Origin: Reyranella sp. CPCC 100927
Lineage (GTDB): Bacteria > Pseudomonadota > Alphaproteobacteria > Reyranellales > Reyranellaceae
Direction: 5' to 3'
Length of the DNA stretch: 64,000 bases
Assembly (NCBI RefSeq): GCF_007859315.1
Contig: NZ_VOHA01000033.1
Span: 19,613 to 83,612, forward strand
Positions 36,119-45,120 of the stretch are shown here, one piece after another. The notes beneath the pieces were generated by a model. It saw only the letters and a program-made list of their open reading frames with translations, had not been told where the DNA came from and did no database searches. The translations under genes and the position numbers were made by a program. Each line of letters starts with the position of its first letter. Positions within the stretch are counted from its first letter, which is position 1.

Positions 36119-37033
36119 ATGACCAAGCCCATCACCGGCGTCGTCAGCTTCCTGCTGACACCGACGACGGCGGACGGTTCGATCGACGGCGCGCGGCTGT
36201 GCAGCCTGGCCGACGAGCAGATCGCCGCCGGCATCGACGGCCTCACCCTGTTCGGCAGCACCGGCGCCATCGGCTCGTTCGCCGAGGACGAGCGGCGCAT
36301 GGCGGCCGAAGTGCTGGTGCGCCACGTCGCCGGCCGCGTCCCGGTGATGGTCGGCACCGGCGCCATCACCACGGCGGAGGCCGTGCGGCTGTCGCGCCAT
36401 GCCGAGCAGGTGGGCGCCGATGCCGTCCTGGTGGTGCCGATCACCTACTGGCTGCTGAACGACGAGGAGCTGCTGGCGCACTACCGCACCATCGCCGGCT
36501 CGATGCGCCTGCCGCTGATGCTGTACAACAATCCACGGCTGAGCGGTGTCGACATCCAGCCGCATGTCGTGGCGCAGCTGGTCGAGACGCCCAACATCTT
36601 CGGCATCAAGGAGGCGTCGCCGGACCTGCTGCGCACCAGCATCCTGGCGCAGATGCTACCCGGCCGCCTGCGCATCTTCGCCGGCCGTGATGCGGCGGCG
36701 TTCGAGATGCTGATGATCGGCGCCGAGGGCTGGACGTCGGGTCTGGCCAACATCACGCCGCGCCATTGCGTGGAGCTGTTCCGGTTGGTGCGCGCCGGCA
36801 ACATCGATGCCGCGCGCGCCCTGTGGTACCGCCTGGCACCGATCGCCACCTTCACGCGCGACAAGGGCCTCGTGCGCGCCAGCCACACCGCATTCGAGAT
36901 CCTGGGCCGCCCGGTCGGCAAGCCGCGACCACCGATCAGCATGCTCTCGCGCGAGGATGCAAAGAAGCTCGAGACGCTGATGACCGAGCTGGGCGACGTG
37001 ACGGCCGCGCCGCGCAAGGTGGCGGCAGAGTAG
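36119..37033 (+). CDS. DapA/NanA-family aldolase or lyase
   Basis: The 304-residue protein has the dihydrodipicolinate-synthase family core: VSFLLTPTTADGSID, the TLFGSTGAIGSFAEDE substrate loop, PLMLYNNPRLSG and FGIKEASPDLLR with the Schiff-base Lys. The Thr-Thr pair of DapA is Ser-Thr here, and with NIPSNAP as neighbour a catabolic pyruvate-dependent lyase or keto-deoxy-sugar aldolase is more likely than lysine biosynthesis. GAAGGAG precedes ATG at 36119. Confidence 0.88.
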   Translation: MTKPITGVVSFLLTPTTADGSIDGARLCSLADEQIAAGIDGLTLFGSTGAIGSFAEDERRMAAEVLVRHVAGRVPVMVGTGAITTAEAVRLSRHAEQVGADAVLVVPITYWLLNDEELLAHYRTIAGSMRLPLMLYNNPRLSGVDIQPHVVAQLVETPNIFGIKEASPDLLRTSILAQMLPGRLRIFAGRDAAAFEMLMIGAEGWTSGLANITPRHCVELFRLVRAGNIDAARALWYRLAPIATFTRDKGLVRASHTAFEILGRPVGKPRPPISMLSREDAKKLETLMTELGDVTAAPRKVAAE

Positions 37034-37035
37034 TT

Positions 37036-37163
37036 CCCTTCCCCACGCAAGTGAGGAAGGTGGCCGAAGACCGGATGGGGCCCGACGTGGTCTCAGTTAC
37101 AAGGGACCACGTCAGGTCCCCTCCGCCCCTTCGGGGCACCTCCCCACTGCGTGGGGAGGAAAT
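37036..37163. repeat. family B inverted repeat
   Basis: CCTTCCCCACGCAAGTGAGGAAGGTGGCCGAA is a left hairpin and CACCTCCCCACTGCGTGGGGAGGA the right one, with GACGTGGTCTC...GACCACGTC and a CCGGATGGGG/CCCCTCCG pair between them. A very similar centre (GACGTAGTCTC/GAGACCACGTC) is in the copy at 53515-53643, so these two belong to one subgroup. Confidence 0.85.
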
Positions 37164-37226
37164 GCTTCGGCAGCCATCGAACCTTGAACGGTTCGACGGC
37201 CGACGAGATGGTGTTAAGGTAGGCCC

Positions 37227-39443
37227 ATGACACAGGCGACCACCCTCTACCAGCAACCGCGGCTGAAGCCGCGGCCAGGCGAGACCATCGTCACCAGCAC
37301 CTGCGGTCACAATTGCGGTGGACGCTGCGTGGTCAACGCGCACGTCGCCGACGGCAAGATCGTGAAGATCTCGACCGATCCCGGCCGATGGAATCCCGAG
37401 CTGCCGCCGCTGCCGGCCTGCGCCCGTGGTGTCGGCCAGATCGAGCGCACCTACCATCCCGACCGCCTGCAGTACCCGATGCGGCGTACGGGCCCGCGCG
37501 GCTCGGGCCAGTTCGAGCGCATCTCGTGGGACGAGGCACTCGATACCGTGGCACGCGAGATGCTGCGGGTGCGGGCGCAGTACGGCAACGCTGCCATCCT
37601 CGACGGCTCGCGCTCGGGCAGCCTCTCGATGCTGCACGGCCGCGGCGCCGCCAAGCGCTTCCTCAACATGTTCGGCGGCTACACCGATTTGTGGTCCAAC
37701 ATGTCGGCGGAGGCCGAGGTCTTTGCCGTGCACATGACGTTCGGCGCCAAGGCCGACTACAAGTCGTCGGGCCGCGAGCCGACCGATTACGTCAACTCCA
37801 AGCTGATCCTGATGTGGGGCTGGAGCCCCGCTGACGGCACGTTCGGCACCGGCACGCAGCGCTACCTGAAATGGGCCAAGGACAAGGGCGCGCGCATCGT
37901 CTGCGTCGATCCGCGGCGGACCCGCAGCAGCAGCGCGCTGGCCGACGAGCACATCTTCATCCGACCCTCGACCGATGCCGCGGCACTGATCGCCATGGCC
38001 TACGTGATCGTGAGCGAAGGCCTGCACGACCAGGCCTACTGCGATCGCTACGTGCTGGGCTTCGACGAGGAACACCTGCCTGAAGGCGCGCCGGTGGGCG
38101 CTTCATACCGCTCCTACCTGTTGGGCCTGAACGACGGCGTTCCCAAGACGCCGGAATGGGCCGCCGAGATCACCGGCATACCGGCCGAGACGATCCGGCG
38201 TCTGGCCATCGAGTTCGGCACCACCAAGCCGGCGGCCCTGCAGTGCGGCTACGCGCCGGGACGCACGGCCTTTGGCGAGCAGTTCCACCGCGCCGCCTAC
38301 GCGCTCGCAGCGATCACCGGCAATACCGGCGTTGTCGGCGGCAATTCCGGCGTCAGCAATGGCGCCACCGGTCGGGCCGGCATCCGCAGCCTGCCGACGG
38401 GCAACAACCCGATCGACGCCCGGGTCTCCTCACCGTTGCTCGCCGACCTGCTGGCGCGCGGCAAGGCCGGCGGCTATCCCGCCGACATCAAGCTGATCTA
38501 CTCGGTGGGCGGCAACCTCTTCAACCAGGCGCCCAATGCCGGCAAGATGGCGGCGGCGCTGGATGGCGTCGAGTTCATCGTGGCGCAGGACCACTTCCTG
38601 ACGCCCACGGCACAACATGCCGACATCGTGCTGCCCGCCACCACCTTCTGGGAACGCAACGACGTGCACACGCCGTGGGCCGGCGCCGGGCATTACGCGA
38701 TCTTCATGAAGCAGGCGATCGCGCCGATGTATGAATGCCGCAACGATATCGACATCTTTGCCGACCTCGCACACCGCGTCGGCATCGAAGGCTACAACGA
38801 CACCGACGAGATCGACTGGCTGCGCGAACTCACCAAGGACGCCGTCGACGATTTCGAGGCGTTCATGGACAAGGGCGTGGCGCGGTTCGCGGCGCCCGAG
38901 GACGCCGTCGCCTTCGCCAAGCAGATCCGCGATCCCGACAACCACAAATTCTCGACGCCCTCGGGCAAGATCGAGGTCTACTCGATGGCGATGGCGGCCA
39001 ACCCCGATCCCTATGGGCTGGGCGCCATGCCGCCGATCCCGACCTGGATCCCGCCGGTCGAGCCTGACGCGCGCTATCCGCTCAGCCTGTGCAGCCCCAA
39101 GTCGCGGGCGCGCACCCACTCGATCCACGGCAACCAGACCGACCTGGCGCGGGTCGACCCCGACGACGTGTGGCTGAACCCGGCCGACGCCAAGGCGCGC
39201 GGCATCAAGGATGGCCAGTTGGTGCGGGTCTTCAGCGCGTATGGTGCCACCGTGCTGCCGGCGAAGGTCACCAGCCGCATGGCGCCCGGTGTGGTGTCGA
39301 TCAAGGAAGGCGCCTGGTTCGCGCCCGATGGCGACGGCACCGACCGCAGCGGCTGCGCCAATGCGGTGACCGCCGACCGCTCGGCCCCGTGCGGCGCCAC
39401 GACCTACAACACCAATCAGGTGGACGTGGCGGCGCTGGCATAA
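37227..39443 (+). CDS. molybdopterin-dependent oxidoreductase, DMSO-reductase superfamily
   Basis: The 738-residue protein has an N-terminal 4Fe-4S cluster (Cys26, Cys30, Cys34 in STCGHNCGGRC and Cys65 in PACARG), the WDEALDTVA segment, a bis-MGD core with LILMWGWSPADGTFG and CVDPRRTRSSSALADEHIFI, and a C-terminal molydopterin domain (LSLCSPKSRARTHSIHGN, VWLNPADAKARGIKDGQ). It resembles DmsA/BisC-type catalytic subunits. No Tat signal is present, so it should be cytoplasmic. Electron-transfer and membrane subunits are not adjacent. The substrate is unknown. Confidence 0.9.
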   Translation: MTQATTLYQQPRLKPRPGETIVTSTCGHNCGGRCVVNAHVADGKIVKISTDPGRWNPELPPLPACARGVGQIERTYHPDRLQYPMRRTGPRGSGQFERISWDEALDTVAREMLRVRAQYGNAAILDGSRSGSLSMLHGRGAAKRFLNMFGGYTDLWSNMSAEAEVFAVHMTFGAKADYKSSGREPTDYVNSKLILMWGWSPADGTFGTGTQRYLKWAKDKGARIVCVDPRRTRSSSALADEHIFIRPSTDAAALIAMAYVIVSEGLHDQAYCDRYVLGFDEEHLPEGAPVGASYRSYLLGLNDGVPKTPEWAAEITGIPAETIRRLAIEFGTTKPAALQCGYAPGRTAFGEQFHRAAYALAAITGNTGVVGGNSGVSNGATGRAGIRSLPTGNNPIDARVSSPLLADLLARGKAGGYPADIKLIYSVGGNLFNQAPNAGKMAAALDGVEFIVAQDHFLTPTAQHADIVLPATTFWERNDVHTPWAGAGHYAIFMKQAIAPMYECRNDIDIFADLAHRVGIEGYNDTDEIDWLRELTKDAVDDFEAFMDKGVARFAAPEDAVAFAKQIRDPDNHKFSTPSGKIEVYSMAMAANPDPYGLGAMPPIPTWIPPVEPDARYPLSLCSPKSRARTHSIHGNQTDLARVDPDDVWLNPADAKARGIKDGQLVRVFSAYGATVLPAKVTSRMAPGVVSIKEGAWFAPDGDGTDRSGCANAVTADRSAPCGATTYNTNQVDVAALA

Positions 39444-39465
39444 ACCCCCATGCCGATGACGCCCA

Positions 39466-39903
39466 TCACGGTGAGGGCAATGCGGCAAACGGGTCGATGG
39501 CCGGTACGCCCAAAGGTCCGAAATGCCTGAGGTTGCGCGTGAGGACCGTCAGCCCGTGGCGGCGCGCAGTAGCGGCGATCACGATATCGGCGAAGCCCGG
39601 CGCTTGACCTTTGCCATGCGCACGGTCGGACAGTGCGCCGGCAATCCGTGCCGTTGCTGTATCAAAGGGTAGGATTCGATCGCCGTAGAGATGCAGGACT
39701 GTCTCCAACCATGCGGTCAGACGTGCGCTCTTGCGCGTTGCTCCCTCGCGCCGGACCTTGGCAATTCCGTCTTCGATCTCGGCAATTGTTATCACGGACA
39801 GGAACAAGGCTGCCGACTGCGCATCCATCCAGTCCTGCACGTCGGACGCCGCCACCCGTCCGGGCGCTGCGGCCGATATGACGTTGGTGTCGACCAGATA
39901 CAT
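39466..39903 (-). CDS. vapC: PIN-domain toxin, VapC family
   Basis: The 145-residue protein has the PIN ribonuclease pattern: VDTNVIS with Asp5, ITIAEIEDGI with acidic residues at 42-44, FDTATARIA with Asp81 and FADIVIAATA with Asp106. VapC toxins are Mg2+-dependent endoribonucleases that cleave tRNA or rRNA and inhibit growth. It starts six bases after the antitoxin stop, a normal toxin-antitoxin arrangement. Confidence 0.93.
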   Translation of the reverse strand: MYLVDTNVISAAAPGRVAASDVQDWMDAQSAALFLSVITIAEIEDGIAKVRREGATRKSARLTAWLETVLHLYGDRILPFDTATARIAGALSDRAHGKGQAPGFADIVIAATARRHGLTVLTRNLRHFGPLGVPAIDPFAALPSP

Positions 39904-39909
39904 ACGGAC

Positions 39910-40152
39910 TCAAAGGTCGGCCGAACGCAGACGACTGCGGTTGCGGGTCGGCAGGTCGCCCTTCTCGACGGGCGCCGCCATCAGCAGCCGGCCAAACGAC
40001 GGCACATCGGACAGCCGACGCCATTCCTCATAGCTCATGATCACCGCCTGCGGCTTTCCGTGGCGCGTGATGACCGCGGGTTTTCCCTGTTTGGCCTCGT
40101 CGACGACAGCCGACAGAGTGGCCTTAGCGTCACGCAACTGGATCTCGCGCAT
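39910..40152 (-). CDS. Phd/YefM-family antitoxin
   Basis: The protein MREIQLRDAKATLSAVVDEA is a Phd/YefM N-terminal DNA-binding domain (about residues 1-55) with KPAVITRHGKPQAVIMSYEEW, followed by a flexible toxin-binding tail. The start at 40152 follows AGGTG; an ATG five codons upstream (40167) lies inside a palindrome that is probably the operator, so it is less likely. It neutralises the following VapC-type toxin and should repress its own promoter. Confidence 0.9.
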   Translation of the reverse strand: MREIQLRDAKATLSAVVDEAKQGKPAVITRHGKPQAVIMSYEEWRRLSDVPSFGRLLMAAPVEKGDLPTRNRSRLRSADL

Positions 40153-40165
40153 CGCGGCACCTGAC

Positions 40166-40187
40166 ATATGACTACTGTAGTCGTATA
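40166..40187. promoter_or_regulatory. palindromic operator of the toxin-antitoxin operon
   Basis: GACTACTGTAGTC (40170-40182) has six-base arms around one base, and outer ATA/TAT pairs extend it. It sits just before the antitoxin start at 40152, where Phd/YefM proteins bind. AT-rich sequence around it (TATATAG) would fit the -10 region. Confidence 0.6.
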
Positions 40188-40236
40188 TAGTGTGCCTGCA
40201 CCACCATATGCAAGAACGCCCCCACTGTTCGCCTCC

Positions 40237-41697
40237 CTACCCCAGCACGCGACCCAGCAGGCGGATGCCGGCGTCGATCTCGCGCTCGCTCATGGCGGCG
40301 TAGCCCAGCAGCAGGCCGGCCGAGGGTGGCTCGCTCAGGTAGTACGGGTTGATCGGATAGACACCGATGCCACCCGCCGCGGCCGCGTCGACGATCCTGG
40401 CGGTATCCACTGCCGGCCGATCGCGAAACCACGCCACCAGATGCAGGCCGGCGTTAGAGCCTTGTACGACCACCTTGTCGCCGAAGATGCGGGCCAGGGC
40501 ATCGAGCAGCGCCGCGCGCCGGCGCGCGTTCTGGGTGCGGGCGCGGCGCACGTGGCGCTCGAAGTACCCCTCGCCGATGAAGTCGGCCAAGATCGACTGC
40601 TGCAGTGTGGCCGTGTGACGGTCCGACAGGTGCTTGATGGCCAGCACCGGCTTCACCAGGGGCGACGGCAGCACCAGGAAGCCGATCCGCAACGCCGGGA
40701 ACAGCGTCTTGGACATAGTGCCGACATAGATCACCTGGCCGGTGGTATCGAGCGCCTGCACCGCCTCGACCGGCCGCCCGCCATAGCGGAATTCGCTGTC
40801 GTAATCGTCCTCGATCACGTAGGCGCCGGATTTGCGCGCCCACGCCAGCAGGGCGAGGCGGCGCGCCAGCGGCATCACGGCGCCGGTCGGGAATTGATGC
40901 GAGGGCGTGACGTACGCCAGCCGGGCCTGGCCCGCGGCCTTGGGCGCCCGCTCGATATCGAGGCCGTCGTCGTCGATCGGACAGGGTACCAGGCGTGCAC
41001 CGGCGGCCTGGAACACCTCGCGGGCGCCGAGATAATGCGGATCCTCGACCAAAACCCGATTGCCGGGATCGATCAGCGTGCGGGCGATCAGGTCGAGCGC
41101 CTGCTGCGAGCCGTTGACGACGATCACCCGGCTCTCGTCGCAGTCGACCGCCCGGGCGCGGCGCAGATATTCAGCGATCACCTGGCGCAGGCGCGGCAGT
41201 CCGGCCGGGTCGGCATAGCGCGACGTCTCGGACGAAAAGCGCTTGGCCTGCCGCGCCAGCAGCCGGCGCCAGATGTCGCGTGGGAATTCCGCCACCCCGG
41301 GGAGCCCGTAACGGAAATCGTAGCGCAGGTTGGCCGCCGACGGCGCCGCCACCGGCGACAGGATGATCCGGGCCCGGTTGGCATAGGCCGAGATTCCCAG
41401 AGGCGGCGGCGCCGCCTCGTCGACGCGGGCCGTCCGCGGCGCCGGCCGCAGCACGTCGTCAGGCAGCTCGCGCGCCACGAACGTGCCGGCACCGACATGG
41501 CCCTCGACATAGCCTTCGGCGCGCAGCTGGTCATAGACCAGCAGAATGGTGTTGCGCGACACACCGGCATCCTCGGCCAGGGTCCGGGTCGCCGGCAGCC
41601 GTGCACCCGGCTGCAGCTCGCCGCGCAGGATCGCCTCGCGCATGCGGCGGTAGAGCTGCTGATAGATCGGGCCGGCCTGGTCGGAACGGATGAACAT
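40237..41697 (-). CDS. MocR/PdxR-type GntR regulator with aminotransferase-like domain
   Basis: The 486-residue protein has an N-terminal winged helix (residues 10-75: IYQQLYRRMREAILRGELQP, then RTLAEDAGVSRNTILLVYDQLRAEG) and a fold-type I aminotransferase-like domain with the PLP-binding Lys330 in GTMSKTLFP and conserved VNGSQQALDL and EDDYDSEFR. MocR proteins sense PLP or amino compounds and regulate genes next to them, but no pyridoxine, GABA or taurine genes adjoin here. It is flanked by a transglutaminase-like gene in the same direction and the toxin-antitoxin pair. Confidence 0.93.
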   Translation of the reverse strand: MFIRSDQAGPIYQQLYRRMREAILRGELQPGARLPATRTLAEDAGVSRNTILLVYDQLRAEGYVEGHVGAGTFVARELPDDVLRPAPRTARVDEAAPPPLGISAYANRARIILSPVAAPSAANLRYDFRYGLPGVAEFPRDIWRRLLARQAKRFSSETSRYADPAGLPRLRQVIAEYLRRARAVDCDESRVIVVNGSQQALDLIARTLIDPGNRVLVEDPHYLGAREVFQAAGARLVPCPIDDDGLDIERAPKAAGQARLAYVTPSHQFPTGAVMPLARRLALLAWARKSGAYVIEDDYDSEFRYGGRPVEAVQALDTTGQVIYVGTMSKTLFPALRIGFLVLPSPLVKPVLAIKHLSDRHTATLQQSILADFIGEGYFERHVRRARTQNARRRAALLDALARIFGDKVVVQGSNAGLHLVAWFRDRPAVDTARIVDAAAAGGIGVYPINPYYLSEPPSAGLLLGYAAMSEREIDAGIRLLGRVLG

Positions 41698-41761
41698 GGC
41701 CCAATGGTACTACGAAACGGTGCAGCTGGACGTCCTTTCGCGACCAATCCAGACGATGATC

Positions 41762-42571
41762 CTACCCCGCCACTTCATCCGTCCATACCCTGAACCCGGC
41801 CAGGATGTTGGCACCAAAGGCATTGCTGATCGGCACATCGGTCGCGTCGCGACCGCGGCCCATGAGGACGCGGCCGATACGCGGTCTGTTGTGGCGGGCA
41901 TCAAAGGTGTACCAGCTGCCGTCGAGCCAGGCTTCGAACCAGGCGCTGAAATCCATAGGCGCCGGATCCCGGGGAACGCCGATGTCGCCGAGGTAGCCCG
42001 TGCAGTAGCGCGCCGGAATGTTCATGCAGCGGCACAGCGTGATCGCGAGGTGGGCGAAGTCACGGCATACGCCGGTGCGTTCACGGAACACGTCGAGCGC
42101 ACTCTTGTTGGACCGTGCTTGGGCATAGTCGAAGGCGATGTGCCGGTGCACGAAATCGCAGATCGCCTGGACCTTGGTCCAGCCCATCGGCGTCGCGGCG
42201 AACAACGACCAGGCCGCATCTGACAGGCGATCGGTTTCACAGTAGCGGCTGCCGAGCAGGAAGATCAGCGTCTCGTCGGGCAGATCGGCGACTTCGCTCT
42301 GCCGGGCATGGGGCACAACGGCGTCCGGCAGGCCGGTGTCGTGAATAACGAAGTTGCCCGCAAGACTCAGCCGGCCGGCCGGCGCCACGATACGATGACA
42401 TCGGTTGCCGAAACCGTCGACATATTCACGCAGCGGCAGGGAGGGCGCGCACGCCAGTTGGTCCGGGTTGGCGAGGTCGGCCACGCGCGAGGGGTGCACG
42501 CTCAGCGTCAGCAGCATCGGCGTGGGCTTCGGGCAATCGTAGATCAGCTCGAATCCGGCCTGAATACGCAT
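41762..42571 (-). CDS. transglutaminase-like cysteine peptidase-fold protein
   Basis: The 269-residue protein has an N-terminal beta-rich domain and a transglutaminase-like core with Cys169 in RTGVCRDFAHLAITLCR and WLDGSWYTFDARHN. In most transglutaminase-like proteins the His is in HAWVE; here that position reads FSAWFEAW, so His227 of DARHN may serve instead. I recall the same pattern in other proteobacterial members. ATG at 42571 follows GAGG. It is in the same direction as, and 64 bases before, the MocR gene. Substrate is unknown. Confidence 0.88.
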   Translation of the reverse strand: MRIQAGFELIYDCPKPTPMLLTLSVHPSRVADLANPDQLACAPSLPLREYVDGFGNRCHRIVAPAGRLSLAGNFVIHDTGLPDAVVPHARQSEVADLPDETLIFLLGSRYCETDRLSDAAWSLFAATPMGWTKVQAICDFVHRHIAFDYAQARSNKSALDVFRERTGVCRDFAHLAITLCRCMNIPARYCTGYLGDIGVPRDPAPMDFSAWFEAWLDGSWYTFDARHNRPRIGRVLMGRGRDATDVPISNAFGANILAGFRVWTDEVAG

Positions 42572-42870
42572 GGGTGGCCTCAAGGACAGCGCGCGGCGCC
42601 GACACTGGACAGACCCGACCAGTCGGTCGCGCTGCCGCCATCCTATGCAATATAGGGTCCCGTGGCGCGCTTCACATGCCAAACCATCGTTACCTTTCCG
42701 GCCGACGTTTGACGGAAGGCTGGGGCTGCACGCAGCCTTAGGTGTTTGCCTTGCACTGAGACGCGAAAATGTTTGTTACCCCACTGGTTTTCCGCTTCTA
42801 TACCGCCCAGCCAAACCCGCCCGCGTCACGTGGCGGGACATGTGTCACGCATTGAAGGGAGACTTCCGCC

Positions 42871-44043
42871 ATGAAGAGCAGGCTTTTCGCCTCGGCGGCG
42901 CTGTTGGGTGTGCTGTCGGCTCCGGCCTGGGGCCAGCAATCGATCAAGATCGGCTTTGTCTCGACCTACTCCGGCCCGCAGGCCTCGATCGGCCAGGACA
43001 TGCGTCGCTCGGTCGAGCTGGCGGTCGAGCACCTGGGCGGCAAGATGGCCGGCAAGCCGATCGAGGTGATCTACGAAGACGACCAGTTCAAGCCCGAGGT
43101 CGGCAAGCAGAAGTCCGAGAAGCTGGTCCAACAGGACAAGGTGCACTTCGTCGGCGGCTATATCTGGTCGAACGTGCTGCTGGCCTCGCTGAAGACGGTG
43201 ACGGACGACGGCGACACCATCCTGATCAGCTCCAACGCCGGCCCGTCGCAGATCGCGGGCGAACTGTGCAATCCCAACTACTTCTCGACCTCCTGGCAGA
43301 ACGACCAGACGCCCAGCGCCATGGGCCAGTTCGTCCAGGACAAGGGCATCAAGAAGGTCTACCTGATCAGCGCCAACTACGCCGCCGGCAAGGACATGCT
43401 GGCCGGCTTCAAGCGCTATTTCAAAGGCGAGATCGTCGGCGAGGACCTCACCAAGTGGCCTGACCAGCTCGATTTCTCGGCCGAGATGTCGAAGATGCGC
43501 GCCGCCAAGCCCGATGCGGTCTTCACGTTCTTCCCCGGCGCGCACGGCGTGCAGTTCCTGTCGCAGTACGCCCAGACCGGGCTCAAGGGCACGATCCCGC
43601 TGTACACCGCGTTCGTGATCGACGCGCTGTCGCTGCCGCAGCTCAAGGACCTGGCGCTCGGCGTGCCCGGTGCGCAGTCCTGGGTCAACGACCTGCCCAA
43701 CGAGCAGAACAAGAAGTTCGTCGCCGACTTCAAGAAGAAGCACGGCGTCTATCCGTCCTTCTACGGCGCCCAGAGCTACGACACGATCATGCTGATCGCC
43801 TCGGCGGTCGAGGCGGTGAAGGGTGACTTGTCCAACAAGGACAAGGTCCGCGCCGAGGTGAAGAAGGCGAACTTCAAGTCGCTGCGCGGCGACTTCAAGT
43901 TCAACAACAACCAGTTCCCGATCCAGAACTTCTACATCCAGGACACGGTGAAGGACGCCGAAGGCAACTTCACGCTGAAGACGGTGGGCGTTGCCATGAA
44001 GGACGCCAAGGACGCCTACGGCGACAAGTGCAAGATGAAGTGA
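42871..44043 (+). CDS. ABC transporter substrate-binding protein, LivK-like
   Basis: The 390-residue periplasmic protein has a Sec signal MKSRLFASAALLGVLSAPAW with GQQ after cleavage, and the type-1 periplasmic fold IKIGFVSTYSGPQASIGQDM, FVGGYIWSNVLLAS, VYLISANYAAGKDML and GAQSYDTIMLIASAVE. It belongs to the branched-chain amino acid/amide/aromatic-acid type (HAAT) family. Given nearby aromatic pathways the ligand could be an aromatic acid rather than leucine. GAAGGGAGA precedes its start. Confidence 0.92.
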   Translation: MKSRLFASAALLGVLSAPAWGQQSIKIGFVSTYSGPQASIGQDMRRSVELAVEHLGGKMAGKPIEVIYEDDQFKPEVGKQKSEKLVQQDKVHFVGGYIWSNVLLASLKTVTDDGDTILISSNAGPSQIAGELCNPNYFSTSWQNDQTPSAMGQFVQDKGIKKVYLISANYAAGKDMLAGFKRYFKGEIVGEDLTKWPDQLDFSAEMSKMRAAKPDAVFTFFPGAHGVQFLSQYAQTGLKGTIPLYTAFVIDALSLPQLKDLALGVPGAQSWVNDLPNEQNKKFVADFKKKHGVYPSFYGAQSYDTIMLIASAVEAVKGDLSNKDKVRAEVKKANFKSLRGDFKFNNNQFPIQNFYIQDTVKDAEGNFTLKTVGVAMKDAKDAYGDKCKMK

Positions 44044-44076
44044 GGCGTATCGCGATCGACGACGCGCACCTCATGT

Positions 44077-44194
44077 CCCCTCCCCCCTTGTGGGGGAGGG
44101 ATAGGGAGGGGGGTCGCCGTATGCGGCATCCTGTTTGCACACCCCCCGCCCGTCGGCGCTGCGCGCCGCCGACCTCCCCCACAAGGGGGGAGGT
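44077..44194. repeat. family B inverted repeat between livK-like and livH-like genes
   Basis: CCCCTCCCCCCTTGTGGGGGAGGG at the left and GACCTCCCCCACAAGGGGGGAGGTGG at the right are complementary hairpins. A GTCGGCGCTGCGCGCCGCCGAC hairpin lies beside the right one. The right arm supplies the ribosome binding site of the downstream permease gene. Confidence 0.9.
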
Positions 44195-44203
44195 GGAAGA
44201 GCC

Positions 44204-45118
44204 ATGACCCTACTGATCGAACAGACGCTCAACGGCATCCAGCTCGGCCTGCTGATGTTCCTGCTGGCAGCGGGACTGACGCTGGTGTTCGGGATCATGG
44301 ATCTCGTGAACCTGGCGCACGGCTCGCTCTACATGTTCGGTGCCTATTTTTGCGCCAGCTTCACTGCCTGGACCGACTCCTTCGTTCTGGGCGCATTGCT
44401 GGCGCTGCCGGCTGCCCTGTTGCTGGGCGTCGTGGTCGAGATCGTCGTCGTGCGCAAGCTCTACCGACGCGACCACCTGGACCATGTGCTGGCCACCTTC
44501 GGGCTGATCCTGATCGCCAACGACCTGGTGCGGGCGGTGTGGGGGCCGGACGGACGGCGCATCCCGCTGCCGGCCTGGCTCAACCAGCCGATCTATCTGA
44601 CGCCTGACCTGCCCTACCCGACCTACCGCTTCGCGGTGATCGTGGTCGGCGCCGCCGTGGCGCTGTTCCTGTACTGGCTGGTGACACGCACCCGCACCGG
44701 CATGTGGATCCGCGCCGGCGCCTCCAATCGCACCATGATCGGCGCGCTCGGCATCAACGTCGAGGCGCTGTTCACCCTGGTGTTCGGCCTGGGCGCGGTA
44801 CTGGCGGCGCTGGCCGGGTTGATGGCGGGACCGATCGTGACCGTGTCGATCGGCATGGGCGACAACATCCTGATCCTGGCCTTCGTCATCATCGTCATCG
44901 GCGGTATCGGCTCGATCAAGGGCGCCTTCATCGCCGCCATGATCGTGGGCATGATCGACACCCTGGGCCGCGCGCTGCTGCCTGATCTGCTGAAGAGCTT
45001 CCTGTCGGTGACGGCGGCCAATACGGCGGCGCCGGCGCTGTCCTCGATGGCGATCTACCTGCTGATGGCTGGCGTGCTGGTCTGGCGCCCCACCGGCCTG
45101 TTCGGGGCGCGCGGCTGA
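44204..45118 (+). CDS. branched-chain-type ABC permease, LivH-like
   Basis: The 304-residue inner-membrane protein has eight hydrophobic segments, the start QTLNGIQLGLLMFLLAAGLTLVFGIMDLVN and the GGIGSIKGAFIAAMIVGMIDTLG segment typical of LivH. The ATG at 44204 is selected since GGGGGGAGGTGG from the repeat lies seven bases upstream. It forms the transport channel with the next permease gene. Confidence 0.93.
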   Translation: MTLLIEQTLNGIQLGLLMFLLAAGLTLVFGIMDLVNLAHGSLYMFGAYFCASFTAWTDSFVLGALLALPAALLLGVVVEIVVVRKLYRRDHLDHVLATFGLILIANDLVRAVWGPDGRRIPLPAWLNQPIYLTPDLPYPTYRFAVIVVGAAVALFLYWLVTRTRTGMWIRAGASNRTMIGALGINVEALFTLVFGLGAVLAALAGLMAGPIVTVSIGMGDNILILAFVIIVIGGIGSIKGAFIAAMIVGMIDTLGRALLPDLLKSFLSVTAANTAAPALSSMAIYLLMAGVLVWRPTGLFGARG

Positions 45119-45120
45119 GC

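Noticed and set aside
39466..40187. toxin-antitoxin and repeats as marks of a genomic island or prophage
   Set aside because: No integrase, transposase, attachment repeats or tRNA junction were found, and composition matches the surroundings.
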